DNA of 64,000 nt from Taxawa tesnikishii (nom. ined.) (GCA_030247885.1 JAPDRO010000009.1:930001-994000); one strand, 5' to 3'. Counted from the stretch's first letter, positions 1 through 11,249 are shown. Program-made: numbers and translations. The notes: generated by a model not told the origin, from the letters alone.

Positions 1-1718
1 CTGCGCCGAGGGCGGGGGCTCGAACGCGTTGATCTGAGGTGCAGGCAGTGCATGCGGTGCCGCCGGAGGGTCGGGTTCCGCTTCCTCCAGTTTTTCCACG
101 CTGCTGCCTTCGGTACTCTCCTGGCGCAGACCGAAGAATCGCTGAATCCCACCTTCGGTGTCCACCTTTCTCCTTTTGCTGGGTGGCGGCGTCTGTATCC
201 TATCGCTGTCGGCGGTGTCTTTGATGACAGCGTTCATAGCCTTCGCCTCCTCGCCGCGCACGAGGAAGCCTCCGATGCCTTTGTTGCCGGTGATGCCGTC
301 TTCGAAGCCACCCACGCTAAGCGAAACCATTGCACACGGCCAGGCACGCCCATCGGCTACTACCTGCGCCAACAAGTTCTTCGCAAGGTCAAAGAGCATG
401 TCCTCGTTGATTGCTCTGCCCATGGATATGGGTGCTTGCTTGCTTTTCGTTTGCGCGCCTTGCCTGTGATGCAGGTTGATTGTTTTCGGCCGTCTTTTGT
501 TCTCGAGCACGCCTTCTTCAACCAGGCGGGAGAAAATGTCTGCAACAAAGATGCGGATCCACTTGACTGCGATGTCGAAACTGTTTATGGAGGGTCGGAA
601 AGATTTCGCGCTTAGCATAGACTTGATCTGTGTTCGGGGATTCACTTCGCTGTGGTCTTCGCCACGGATGATGTTGTATAACCAGGACCCCGTGTCATCG
701 CCCATGTGCTTCTTCAGCTGCTCTATAGACACTTCCAAGAGATCCTTGACGGTGTCCGTGTTGAATGCAGCAACCGCCTCGTCGCCCAACTTGCCACCAA
801 GGTTCCTGATCTTGGTAAACTTGAATCCACTCAAGAACTGTTGGACGGCTCGATTGCGTATGACTGTCTGCTGATTGGGCTTCTTGTGTCCAGATCCCAG
901 CTTTGCCAACATCTTGTTCCTCGAAATACCAGCCGAGCATGTGTACTTCAGCTCTTCGAAAATCTTCGCTCGTACATCTCGCACGATCTCCGACGCAACG
1001 AGCATGACGATATCGTCCCAGTCCGGGTCGTCATCTTCTGTCTCCTGTTCATCCAAATCAATCAACGCATCGGTTGTCCAGTCCAGCGCCGTTGTTGGTG
1101 GTCTCGGTAGTTGCTCCGTCGGATCGTCGTATGGCGCGGGTCCATTCAATTCCGGATACCTCTCGAGCAGCATCCCATGCACCTGAGCCGACAAATCCAA
1201 GAACACCTCATCGATGCTAGCCTTCTCGACCCTCTGCACCGGAGCAGCGGGTAGACATTGCTTGATCGTCGCCAAGATCTTCCTGCTCTCCAGCCTGTAC
1301 GGATCTAAGCTGACCTTTTGCGCATGCATGTTCTTGAATGCATCGTCCCGGTACGCCCATCTCTCATCGCCCTCTTTCCACGTCGCCACGTGCTGCATAA
1401 TCAGTTCCGGACATAGCTTCTGCGCTTCAGCGGAGGTGATGTGTCGGGTCAAGCCGAATGCGCGCGCTGGATAGTTGATAGCGATCAGACCTTGCCATTG
1501 TTGGACCGCTAGGGGCTTGTCGGGCGGCACGCCCAGTCGTACCATCTCGCATTGCGCGTAGAAGGCATCGAGATCGATGTGTGCAATTACACGTAGAGGG
1601 CAAGAGGTGTTGGAAAGGGACAGCTGCGCGAGGTGCTTGTACGTGAAAGCGGACTTGCGGCGACGGCGGGGTTAGGAGATATGGGCGAGGAGGCGACGAA
1701 GGCCGGCGGCGAGGACAT
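1..1718 (-). CDS. RAD30: DNA polymerase eta (Y-family translesion polymerase), C-terminus beyond window
   Basis: Translesion polymerase that copies past UV dimers in the nucleus. One frame is open from about 1671 down to the left edge, about 557 codons. It begins with FTYKHLAQL and the catalytic HIDLDAFYAQCEM (near 1581), then VQQWQGLIAINYPAR. The second acidic motif is KASIDEVFLDLS (around 1200-1230) and CSAGISRNKMLAKLGSG lies near 900-940; the little-finger region follows. The Asp residues and the SIDE motif are all present. The visible end is a charged, Pro-rich tail; the expected C-terminal ubiquitin-binding and PCNA-binding parts would lie outside the window. The only good ATG (1716-1718, MSSPPAFVASSPISP) is one frame off, joined at a C4 run at 1668-1671, which fits one missing base. 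No intron is needed. Confidence 0.93.
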
Positions 1719-2195
1719 TGTTGCCCAGTAGTCTTAGGCTCCTCAATCAGATGGGGACATATACCGCATGGTCTCTTCCCTGGCGGGGATCCCTGCTCGG
1801 TTTTCCGTGGTGGAGGGGTCGCGTTGACGCGTAAAGTGGTCTGAGGGATACGGCGAACAAAGGTTGCGTATACAAAGTCCAGTTATTCGAATATCAAATC
1901 TTCAAAGGGTGTTCAAGGAATGCTGTCCAAAATCGAGAGTACTGGTGTTGCTATCAGAGTAAGATGCCTGTCAGTGACTCGTCTCGTGCATCGCGAAAGA
2001 TGCGCGGCGAAGGTGCGATTCTGCCAAGCGCGTCGAACGGGCTTCAATCACATGCGTCATAGACCACCAAACGTTCGGTTAACTCTCTTCATCAATGTCT
2101 CTATAAGTCCTACGAACAGAAGGTACGTCTTTGTCTCTCTACCTATCCTCTCGCTCAGCTCATCCCCCTTCTCTACCCTATAACTCATCCTCACC

Positions 2196-2513
2196 ATGTC
2201 CTTCCGCTCACCCACTTTCATGATGGGATTGGTGAATCTCTTCGCCATTGGAGGATCCACATATCTACTACGCAGCCATCATATCCAGAACCTCGAGGAG
2301 CATGAAGCACGTATGGATGAGCTTGAGGGACTCTGCGAGGCCACATCGGACTGATAGAGGAGGCTCTTGACCGATTAGAGGGCAAGGGTGGAGAAAAGGG
2401 AAAGAAGACGTGGGTGCCTTTTTCCTCCTGAAAAGATGATGTACTAACCGTATCCACAGGGCCGAGCTGTACAACTCGAGGGGCGCGACGAAAAGAAATC
2501 CGAGAACAAGTGA
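2196..2513 (+). CDS. small N-terminally membrane-anchored protein, unknown function
   Basis: Not recognised as a named family. ATG at 2196 follows a CT-rich stretch typical of fungal promoters. The start MSFRSPTFMMGLVNLF leads into a short hydrophobic segment, then a charged, helix-prone region (HHIQNLEEHEARMDELEGL). The frame closes at 2338-2356, but the next frame continues at 2342 with HIGLIEEALDRLEGKGGEK, as if one base were missing near 2335-2345. An intron ends at 2459 (branch GTACTAAC, then TATCCACAG). Its 5' end is GTGGGT at 2410 or GTGCCT at 2414; the latter keeps phase and ends in a Lys/Glu-rich tail at TGA 2511-2513. About 85-90 aa in all. The N-terminal segment plus a coiled tail suggests a small mitochondrial or membrane protein, which is inference only. 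Confidence 0.5.
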
Positions 2514-2841
2514 AGGTGTTTGAGTTATACCCTTCATGCTCAGATACCCTGCCCTAACCTTCAACTCCCGCTGTGCCACCAGCAATCGGCGCCATGCAAA
2601 AGAATGTAGATCATGAGACATTCATTTCCGCCACGTTCGACCACAGGCAGCTGAGAACTAGGGATCCCGTCCGCTCTCCCATATATAAACAGTTGACCGT
2701 CTTGTCAGTACTACAGTGGGTGACCATGTGGGAATCCAAGATGTTGAACGTTTTTGACATTGTTCTCCTTTTGTCTCTACTCCCCTCTCATGCTGATCAA
2801 GTGTTCTTTGCATTGGATGGTGGATCATACCGTGTCTCTTC

Positions 2842-4063
2842 TCACATCCATAGTCCTACCATGGCGAGGACTGCACCGAGCAAACTGGCTGTGAACCACA
2901 GACCCGGAGGGTCTACTGCGGTTGCGGCTGCAGTGAGACCTTTAGTCGAGAACACCCTGTTTTCCGTCGTCAATGCGGGTTGTCGTAGTGGGTCAGTTAC
3001 TTGGGAGGCTTACAGTTGGAATTGGAGGTCTGAAGAGTTGAAGCAATTCGAACTGTTCACTTCAGGGACGTCCTCGACGTTGGCGAGGGTCAAATCCACA
3101 CACTTAGGGAACGTCAGCATGGACGACATAAATCCATATCAAGGTCTTACGTTGTACAAAGACGCTCCGTGCTTGGTAACCTCTATGACCTGCAGGGTCA
3201 CATTGTCACCAACCTTGAAGGGCGGCAGATCCGATGGCATCGGCACCTATTCCGATCAGCCACAGTGAGAGAATGCGAGGTATGGGCGTCGTACCTGAGG
3301 AAGGCAGAAAGTTCCATCATACTGCTCGTTGTCCGGACCGACTATATTGAAGGGCTCTACCATCGGATGGCTGTAATTGGCAGGCGCTATAGAACTGTCA
3401 GCTGTTGCAGCCCGGACAGTAGCGACGCTGTACATGGACCTTACCCAGTTCACCAGGCTTCGTGTAGCCAAGATTGATGTAGAAGAATGCTTCTTTGTGA
3501 CCTTTGCAGGCGTCAGTTTAAGCGTGACTTGAGCGGATTGAGGGATGGAGACGGTATACCTGGAAACCATCCCGGCTGTACCGCTACTGCTCCTCCGGTG
3601 ATGGGCCATGTTGTCCTTTCCTCCTGTCAGAGCAGAGGTGCTTCCGCAACAGATTGACTGTGAATTTACCTGTTGCTCGACATCCGCGTCCCGCCGCAAG
3701 GATACTGAAACTGAGCGCCGTATGCTACAGTACGATTCAGCATCTGCCTAGCTTACAGACCATGCCAGTACACTTACGGAAACTAAAGGTGCCATTGTCG
3801 CTATCAAAGTCGATACCGATGAGTTCTGGATTGTGTTGGGGTGCTGTGCCATTCGTGATGAAGTTGTTCTGGGAGACCATGTGAGCATCAAATTATTGGT
3901 ATCGAGCAAAGACTGCTTACTGCTCGCTGACCTGAAGCGCCACTGGCATCAGCATGGCGTGGCCATGAGGCTTGGACTACATACCCGGATATGATATAAT
4001 TGTATGTGAAGATACGGCTTGGAATAGGCAGGCAAATAGTAGTGGAACAGAAATCCGCTCCAT
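2842..4063 (-). CDS. X325/Bim1-like secreted copper-binding protein, GPI-type (paralog 2)
   Basis: Resembles the LPMO-like X325/Bim1 family: cell-surface copper-binding proteins without polysaccharide cleavage. Exons read on the minus strand: 4063-3985, 3942-3932 (11 nt, tentative), 3868-3778, 3724-3670, 3615-3560, 3501-3445, 3401-3295, 3246-3151, 3102-3014 and 2956-2842, giving 251 codons in frame. Signal peptide MERISVPLLFACLFQAVSS is followed at once by His (HTIISYP), as the family needs for an N-terminal copper ligand. Other landmarks are FSFPYGAQFQYPCGG, NRTTWPITGGAVAVQPGWF, GHKEAFFYINLGY, YDGTFCLPQ and NCFNSSDLQFQL. The C-terminus is a hydrophobic tail (LWFTASLLGAVLAMVGLWM) suited to GPI attachment. 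It shares this order with its neighbour at 4838-5897, so the pair is a tandem duplicate. Introns are 43-63 nt apart from the tentative ones. Confidence 0.85.
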
Positions 4064-4837
4064 TTTTTGGAGCGTGTGTAACGTACGCGTTCAAATGTAG
4101 TGAATTCAATAGTTCTCAAAAGCCACAAGAGGAAAAAGAGAAATCAGGCAAAGAGTCTAGTAGTAATGTCGTAGGAGACGATGAGTGCATACGCGATGGA
4201 GGTTTGGAAGCTGAGGGATGGAGGGAAGCCGAAGGATCTGCGTCTGACATGCATAGGGAATGCTTTACTTAGAAAAAGACAGGGTCTCGGAACGCCTATA
4301 CAGGCATTGATAAGGAGCCAAGACTAAGCCGTCGTAGGCCTTTTGTTGGCTTGCCTCACCCGTACAAATAGGAAGTCCTGACGGTGTGGATATAATAAGC
4401 GAAAAGCTCACAAAGTCTTCCCTGCCTCGACGGTCTTGAATCCTCATGCGACTGATATCCAAACTCCCCACTATTGAGATACATCTGAGAATGCCTCTTG
4501 CCATGTGGTCCTATTGGCAACGAACGGATGACGGTCCAAGGCTTAGTAGAGCTACCGTCAGCCTCTGAAGTCGGTGCTTATCGCTGCCCCTCATCTTCTC
4601 TTGAAGATGACCTTCCGTCATCCGCCCCATCGTTTGACCTTCTGCTCTTCATGGCATCTGCCTTTTGTGTCTGCGCTACTGTACCCTCAAAACATCGGAG
4701 ATCAACAACGCTTGTCCCAAACGCCTTGCTCTTTCCAACTCCCCAGCCTGGTATCCTATGAATATAGCAAAAGTGAAAGCCGCCGTATCGAACGGTTATC
4801 AGGTGCAGAAATAAGGAGATTCGTCAAGGAAACCCGG
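4064..4837. other. intergenic gap between the two X325 genes
   Basis: No convincing gene on either strand. It must hold the promoter of the 2842-4063 gene and the 3' end signal of the 4838-5897 gene. No site was recognised. Confidence 0.5.
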
Positions 4838-5897
4838 TCACCAGAGGAATGATACTGCAAGGATCGCGAGAGCGGGCAAGGAAAGCATGACTGTGGTCGG
4901 TGAGAGGGAGGACGGTGCCGCTGAGAGACTGGACGTTGTGAACACGAGCTGGAATGATAGATCGGAGGAGTTGAAGCAGTTGGTGGCGTTGACGTAGGGG
5001 ACCAAGCTCATGTCGTTCGTCAACGTTACGTCCGCACACTGTCGTGGAATCTGTCAGTCACTTCCAAATAGGCAGAAGATGAGTTCGCACATACGTTGTA
5101 AATGGCTGCGCCATGCTGCGCCGTCTCGATCACTTGGATCGTAACGTTCTGGCCTTCTGTCCATGAGATGTTGGCTGGTAAAGGCACTATTGCTTGTGTT
5201 AATCCCTTCATCCGGTATTGTTTCTCACCCGAATGGTGTGCTGACCTTGAGGCAGGCAGAATGTTCCGTCATACATCTGGTTCGTTGGTCCCACGACCTG
5301 GAAAGGCGGAACAACTGGATGGGAATAATTTGGAGGAGCTTTTGCAAGTCATTAGCTCTCCTGTACTACGATCGGATTTTGAGGTCCATACCAGCCTGTC
5401 CTAGTTCCGTGATGCCGACATTGATGTAAAAGAGTGCGCTTGAGTGGCCTGGAACGCATGAGAGTTTGGACTCTAATGCTTGACCAGTTCTCTTACCGGA
5501 AAACCAGCCCGGCTGTACTGCAACAGCACCACCACTTATAGGCCAATAAGACCGGTTCTGCGACATGGGCATGCCACCGCATGGATATGTCCATTGTTGT
5601 CTACGCAGGGTCAGCAAAGTGGATCAACACACGAGCAGCGAGAAGGGACGCAACGCGTTCGTATCGTTCGTTGCGGCTTTCCAGTAACAACCCAAAGAAC
5701 CCCTCTTGAACCTACCCATATGGGAACTCGAACGTTCCATTGTTATAATCGACCCCAATGGTGTCCGGGTTGTCCTGCGGGTGCTGACCCGTAGTCACAA
5801 GGTTATCGCCTCGCCACAAAGGATAGGTGATAACAGTGTGCGCAGTCGCTGTCGACCAGACCGCTGCGAGAGCCGTGAGGACAAGGCCGTTCCACAT
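4838..5897 (-). CDS. X325/Bim1-like secreted copper-binding protein, GPI-type (paralog 1)
   Basis: Same family as the downstream paralog. Six exons, 5897-5716, 5600-5497, 5448-5392, 5338-5246, 5192-5095 and 5038-4838, sum to 735 nt and 244 aa in a single frame. Signal peptide MWNGLVLTALAAVWSTATA is followed by His (HTVITYPLWRGDNL). Conserved blocks are GTFEFPYGQQWTYPCGG, NRSYWPISGGAVAV, GHSSALFYINVG, MYDGTFCLPQ and NCFNSSDLSFQLVF. A Ser/Thr-rich spacer and the hydrophobic tail MLSLPALAILAVSFLW suggest a GPI anchor at the plasma membrane or cell wall. Cys pairs are conserved with the paralog. The 5' intron (5715-5601) is 115 nt; the others are 48-56 nt. Several intron positions match the paralog exactly, for example the 57-nt exon, supporting duplication of an intron-bearing gene. 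Confidence 0.9.
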
Positions 5898-7354
5898 TCT
5901 GCGGTATACGCTGTTGATAACGATGACACAACTACGACACGAAAATCGAGATACGGGAAACAGGAAGCAGAGAACGAGAATTAAGAAACAGGAACCGGAC
6001 GAGTGCTGCTTACATCCTCAGATCTATGAGGTGCTTACTGTAGCCGCCGAGCGTGACACGCCTGCTCCGTTGATGTGCAGCGCAGGTCTCGAGCCAGTCG
6101 GCAACGCAGGCGTTCAAGGGTTCGCGATGGAGATGAACATGCTAGTCCGAAAGCGTCCTAGGGCGGAGGTGTACAAGCGCCCAAGCTTGCATTCTTGCGA
6201 CCTGATTTGCGGGAGATGATCAAGCGGAGGGGTGCCACGACCGTCGCAGGGAAAATTCCACCTTTTTTGAAGACAGAAGAGATGATCAAGTTCCGTGGTA
6301 GACACATCACTGTCAAGACGTCTTTGTTCTAAACCGTATCCTGTATTTCGATCTTCGGGGCGTTCGAAGCGAGAACATGAAGATCGAGTTTGCACGTGCA
6401 CGTGACTTTAAAGGAGCCAAATATAGCTGTTGTCTCCCAAGCTTGGCCCGGGGACCCTGTTCATCTCTCCATGCATCTCTTCCTCGACAAGCCCCTGTGA
6501 GCCAGCGTCTTTTGAGTGGCTGGCGACTGTTGCGGATTGTCCGCTCTTCAACACCAACTCGACGTTGATCTATCTGCACTGCATAACCAACAAGAAACAG
6601 TGTCGCTTTCCACTTTGATTAGACGGTAACCAACTTGGAAAAGGCGCTGCTGTGCCTCTTCATGTACGTGTGTCCTACGCACTGCTAACGGCAGTTGAGG
6701 CTCTGCGGAAAGAAGCGTTGTTGATTGGGCGGTTAATACGCAACGAATGAGAGCACCTCCAGTACCGCCGTGTAGCACTGCTCTGTCTCCAAACTCCAGC
6801 CTACTTCTCTATCCGGGACATCTTTCCGACACTAACAGACGGACTGGCGTGTTAACTCGACGAGTAGCGTCTGAAGAGACCCATGCTACAAACGCGCGAA
6901 CAGCCGGGCACCAATCATAAGTGTGTCTCCATTAACCGCTCCCTGAACTGGTGATTATGTGGCAGGCATGTTGTTACGCAAGCTTTTTGACTGGGCATCG
7001 AAGACGTACATCTGGCGGTTGACGGAGCATGCCCTTGTCTCTCCGGCGTCATCCTTGATTTGGGACGCCTGGATTAGTACGACACGCAGGCGGAGGGCTG
7101 CGATGCAGGCGTGCGGCACAGGCGCAGCCTTTGTATATGACTCTGTTACTCAGACGAAACAGCCCCGGTATCTCACTCTACCTAGCCTTGTGCTACCCTT
7201 GCGATCTTTCGGCCCCAGCCAGCAAACACTCCGTTTTTCTTCCAAACTTTGTCTCGTACACTTCCTTCTACTATTCTTTCTCTTTACCTGCAGGATCAGG
7301 CGGTGGTATTTCTGTCTTTACAACACGCCTGCTCAGACGAAGCTCGAAGTAAGC
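5898..7354. other. intergenic region and 5' leader
   Basis: No convincing protein gene. The reading frame of the next gene is open back to 6959, but that part encodes no recognisable domain and has the look of leader. A pyrimidine-rich tract ending TTTACCTGCAG at about 7282-7292 could be the 3' end of a 5'UTR intron. Confidence 0.4.
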
Positions 7355-8020
7355 ATGGACCGTCGGGACTCTGTCCCCAGCACTGTATCATCCCCAATGG
7401 GCAGCTCCTCGAAACCCCTTCCTCCATGGGAGCTGCCGACCTTGCCCCGAGTTCCCTACATGACATCGTCGTGTGCACCGCTATCCACACCCGAGAAGGA
7501 GGCACTTCCTAGCTTGTGGGCTACTCGTGCGAGCACTGCTTCAAGTGTTCGGCCAAAGCTTAAGACCAGCACCAACACCCCCAGTACCTCCACTTATGGC
7601 TCACCGGTCTCTCCAATCTCTAAGCAGAATCCTTGGGCCACAGACCGCTATGGTACCTCTCACATGCCTCCCACTCCACCACCACCATCAAGGATGTCTG
7701 GCTATCGGGAACAGTCCCAGGAACGGCCAATGGTGCCAGCTTACGAACGATCTTTTACCCCACCGCTCGAAGTGGAAAAGCGGGTCGTAGCCATGCCTGG
7801 GACAATGTCAAGTCGCCCGACCAGACACCAGTCGCGCAGCAGCACTCGCACTCGATCTTCGAGCCGGGACCAGAGACCTGGCTCTAGACAGGGTCGAGGA
7901 GTCAAATCCGGCCCCTTGGGTCGACGTTTCAAGTCGGCTTTCAAGGACATGTTCAAGAAAGACCCAATCGATGAATCGAGCTTCGAACGCATCGGCGACC
8001 GGCACTGGACGGATGAGTGA
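7355..8020 (+). CDS. Ser/Pro/Arg-rich protein with compact conserved-looking C-terminus
   Basis: Function not recognised. ATG at 7355 (MDRRDSVPSTVSS) is preferred over the upstream in-frame start at 6959 because normal low-complexity composition starts here. The 221-aa product is mostly disordered: Ser/Pro-rich with a PPTPPPPSR stretch, then an SSTRTRSSSRDQRPGSRQGR basic tract. It ends with a well-ordered block, LGRRFKSAFKDMFKKDP followed by SFERIGDRHWTDE. The basic amphipathic RRFKSAFKDMFKK segment could contact membrane or nucleic acid, which is inference. No intron is needed in the coding part. No frame disruption is seen. Confidence 0.65.
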   Translation: MDRRDSVPSTVSSPMGSSSKPLPPWELPTLPRVPYMTSSCAPLSTPEKEALPSLWATRASTASSVRPKLKTSTNTPSTSTYGSPVSPISKQNPWATDRYGTSHMPPTPPPPSRMSGYREQSQERPMVPAYERSFTPPLEVEKRVVAMPGTMSSRPTRHQSRSSTRTRSSSRDQRPGSRQGRGVKSGPLGRRFKSAFKDMFKKDPIDESSFERIGDRHWTDE

Positions 8021-8954
8021 ACGATGGATCACACCCAATCTGCGTTCCGCAGCTTCCGCTCTCGGACTTTCCCGGTGTCCGTTGCACAGATCGTCACCTC
8101 ACGAAGGACTCTACCTGTCACTACCAGCATCTGCTCGACGGCAGGCGACATTGTCTTCTCGGTAAGACCGGCCAACAATCACCCTCGGTCTGGATCTGCC
8201 GAATACTCCGCGCCATGTTGTTCTTCTCATCCATCTCCCTTTCTCAACGAGCCTACGGTGTTCAACAGAAGCATCCTGTTCAGCGTTATAACATGCCACG
8301 GGCAATTCACCATGCTTCCGGCGTTCTTCTGGTTCGCACTCTCCCTGTTGGCTGGTCAGGTTGTATTGCCTTAAGGAGGGCTACCTTGCAGAGTTACCCA
8401 CGGGTCATTCACATGTGGAGTTCTCGTTCGTACTTTCGCTTGCTGACACGCTCTTTTGCACTCTGTCGCTCGACGATACACTCTTTTTCTCTTTCGTGAT
8501 CGTCTCATTTGTCTTTCTATCACCAAGCGAACGTCTCTCGTTTTTGTTTTGATCTAGCCAATCTTCTTCGCAAGATACCCACTATGTAGCTGCACACGAC
8601 TAGCCGATATGTAATGAACTGTACACTGGCCTGATGTGCCTGGGATGACCCTTATCCGAGTGGCTGGAACGTGACGTTGTAAGCGCCGCGGAGGGTATCG
8701 GGGCATTATGACTGGGCGCTTATACAATACCACTATCCAGGTGACACTTGGTATTGGGTACGCCAAGCATCCGACCAACCACACCGGATACTTATGATGA
8801 TGTTGCAGGTGCCAAACGTCAGATGATACATGAAGCAATTACTGAATCAAGATTTGGCCAGGGCAATGTTCCGTCCGCAATCTGCTTCTCGTGATCACGC
8901 AAAACGACATGTCATAGTGGTATCAGTTCCTCTGCGCAACCGACTGTGGCGCAT
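8021..8954. other. intergenic region
   Basis: Short overlapping open frames only, none with recognisable domains. Pyrimidine-rich near 8460-8550. Nothing else seen. Confidence 0.4.
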
Positions 8955-10066
8955 TCAAATGGTCGGAAAAAGAGCCTGACGCTGCAAGTCCTTCAACATC
9001 TCGCTGTCATCGCAATCATCCGCCTTCAAGTCCAGGTATCCTTTGGCAGTTATGCTGCGCGGCACGATAGCCAGGGCCCGGCCATTCACCTCTCTATCGG
9101 AGGCAATGCGCAACACCGCAGACACAGTGTCTGGCACTTGCGCCCATTCCACTCCGCTTTCGTCAATTAACTTCCGAAGGGGCGCCGAAATAATCGACGT
9201 CTGCACGAACCTGAACGAATTCAGCTTAAGCTTCCGTGAGCCGCTGATTGTTCGGAGAATGGGCACTGACCAGGGAGCAATGTTGTTGACACGAATGCCC
9301 GTTTCGTGAGTAGACCGTCTCAGAACACGCATCAAGGCACGCACCCCAAACTTCGATGCGCAGTATTGCGGAGCCCCGGTCAAGTCGAGATAGCCGGCTA
9401 AGCTGGATGTCATGATCAAGCACCTGTCGTGCTCTTCCGTTTCTGGTTGCCGCTTAAAGTACTGCATCGCGAGGTTCGCGGTGTAGAAGGTGCCTATCAG
9501 GGTCACATTGAGGGTGCTCAGATCGGGCTTCACGGGTTCGTCTGTAGTCTCGTCAAAGTAGAGTACCTGATCATGGTTGCCAATGCCCGCGTTGGCGAGC
9601 ACGATGTCGCAGCTGTGTCGCGGCGAGTGGGATACGGCAGCTTTGAACATGGCGAGCTGGTCCTCCCAGGAGGTTACATCGCATTTGACGAATTGAGCGT
9701 TGCTGGCTTCGTCAGTACGGCTATTGTAGAACGTAATGCATTTCCTACCGGCCCAATTCGGCGGCCACCTGCGCTCCCTGCTCCTCGTTGATGTCGCCGA
9801 AGGTGACATATGCCCTGCAAGCCCGGTGTGAGAACAGATTTGAGAAGGACCTTGGTTGTGCGTACCCGGCTTTGATGAACTCTTGAGCGAACGCCTTGCC
9901 AAAGCCACTGGCACCTACGATTACATGTTGGCTGGAGCACTGAAGTTCCTGCAGCTCGCAACCAGATACCTCCCGTAATCACGACGCTCTTGTCTTTAAG
10001 GTTGTCGAGATTTAAAGGTGCCTCCGGGTCCACTGACCTTTGCCCATCATATTGCTGGCGTGACAT
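8955..10066 (-). CDS. short-chain dehydrogenase/reductase (SDR)
   Basis: Classical NAD(P)-dependent SDR, about 319 aa. Exons are 10066-9970, 9914-9866, 9814-9749 and 9702-8955 (960 nt, in frame), with introns of 46-55 nt. The spliced start reads LKDKSVVITGGASGFGKAF, giving the TGxxxGxG cofactor loop split by intron 1. AYVTFGDIN is beta-2 with Asp, which usually favours NAD. Then come CDVTSW, LANAGIG (NAG motif), the catalytic SSLAGYLDLTGAPQYCASKFG containing Ser, Tyr and Lys (YxxxK), and VNNIAPW. Residues after this belong to the variable substrate side. The substrate cannot be told from sequence. It stands alone, upstream of the repeat block. A long minus frame running from 9914 straight through the introns is not the real protein. 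Confidence 0.9.
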
Positions 10067-10540
10067 AGTATTACGAAATTTGGAACACGAGCGTCAAAAC
10101 AACAGGGTGGATAGGTTTGAATTAGAACACCTGAACTCGTTGTGTGATGCTTTATGCTCTTTAAGGCAGCCAGCGCCCCGCCTGGCCAAGTGATGGCTGT
10201 GGACGACCCCGCTCATAGGAGGATCATCTTGTTTGGTGGCACATCCTGGCCTACGAACAGAACAGTTTCTGCCTCGTGGCCGGCGAACGAACGCGAAGGA
10301 ATGCTAGTCCCATGGAGGAACGGTACGCCGTGCAGATACATCAGTTTACTGCGAGCAGCGAGAACTCCCCACGCTTGTGTTGGCATTCTCGTGTAGCATT
10401 GTAAGCCGCGGGGGCGGAAGCATGATCGGAAACTCCCCGTGTCTGTCCGGATAGTCTTTTCCTTTTGGTGAGGGGTCATTACTGAGTAAAAAGAGGAGGA
10501 ACCTTGTGTCAAAACGGCACCGAAGCGGATAGGTGTGATG
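10067..10540. other. gene-free stretch between the SDR start and the transposon edge
   Basis: Presumably carries the SDR promoter. No element recognised. GC content is normal up to the TA at 10541-10542. Confidence 0.4.
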
Positions 10541-10542
10541 TA

Positions 10543-10572
10543 CAGCCGGAGGACAGAAGTCTTGGCGGATTC
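10543..10572 (+). repeat. left terminal inverted repeat of Tc1/mariner block
   Basis: 30 bp, exact reverse complement of 24382-24411, flanked outside by TA at 10541-10542. Confidence 0.9.
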
Positions 10573-10708
10573 CTCCGCAACACTATTCCATGGTCTATAC
10601 CACACAACTTCTGGAGTGAGTAACGCGTGCATTGCTTGCTTAATTGCTTCACAACTTGGATGGCTCATAGATATGCGTATGTACAACAAATTGTGCGAGT
10701 TTTGTGCT

Positions 10709-10975
10709 TCAAAAGCGTGTATACCAGCCTTTTGCATGCACAACTGCCTCAATCCTCTCATTTATGGAGTCCACGCATGCTTCCACAACTTCACGTGGAA
10801 TAGCCTCCCATGCCTTGCATAGTGCTTGCGCAACTTGATTATGCAATTCATAAGCCTTTGTGCGAGGTGCCTTCTAGGTTTCAATGTCCAGAAAAAGCTC
10901 ATATAGCTTGTTTTTGATGCAAGGCTATGATACCTCGGCAAAAGTCTGCGTAATTCCCCGAATCCTCCGAATCTA
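10709..10975 (-). pseudogene. Tc1/mariner transposase C-terminal fragment
   Basis: Read on the minus strand from about 10930 to the stop at 10711-10709: KNKLYELFLDIET, an in-frame TAG, KAPRTKAYELHNQ, then AWEAIPREVVEACVDSINER and VVHAKGWYTRF. The block AWEAIPxxVV followed by SINERIEAV and a closing GWYTRF is the usual C-terminal end of fungal Tc1 transposases. It lies about 140 bp inside the left TIR, at normal base composition. Upstream, towards 10990, the catalytic DLNPIE region is degraded. It is a plain DNA transposon relic, not functional by itself. Confidence 0.75.
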
Positions 10976-11249
10976 GAAGCCTACCCTCTGATGCACTACC
11001 CTATGCCCTGTACCTATAACACTAGCAATTAACTAGCAAACTAAGTATAGAATAGTTTAGATCTTAGAGGTTTATATAGTAACTTAGGAATAGTAATTTT
11101 CTTTAGTATCTAGTATACTAGCTATTATTTTAAAGGTAAGCTTAAATTCTATTTATTATACTTATAATATAGTTATATATTATATTACTACTAATATAAT
11201 CCTAAGTATATATAAGGGTATCTTCTATCCTTTTATATATAAAGTTATT

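Noticed and set aside
52-1474. several plus-strand frames of 86-187 codons
   Set aside because: They are antisense to polymerase eta, whose minus-strand frame carries all catalytic motifs.
2573-3268. 231-codon plus-strand frame
   Set aside because: It lies opposite spliced exons of the second X325 gene and has no domain signal.
6959-7354. upstream extension of the Ser/Pro/Arg-rich protein
   Set aside because: Composition changes abruptly at the ATG at 7355. The upstream part looks like leader, possibly with an intron.
10213-10761. 182-codon minus-strand frame
   Set aside because: It crosses the TIR and runs in a different frame from the recognisable transposase end, so it is a chance frame.
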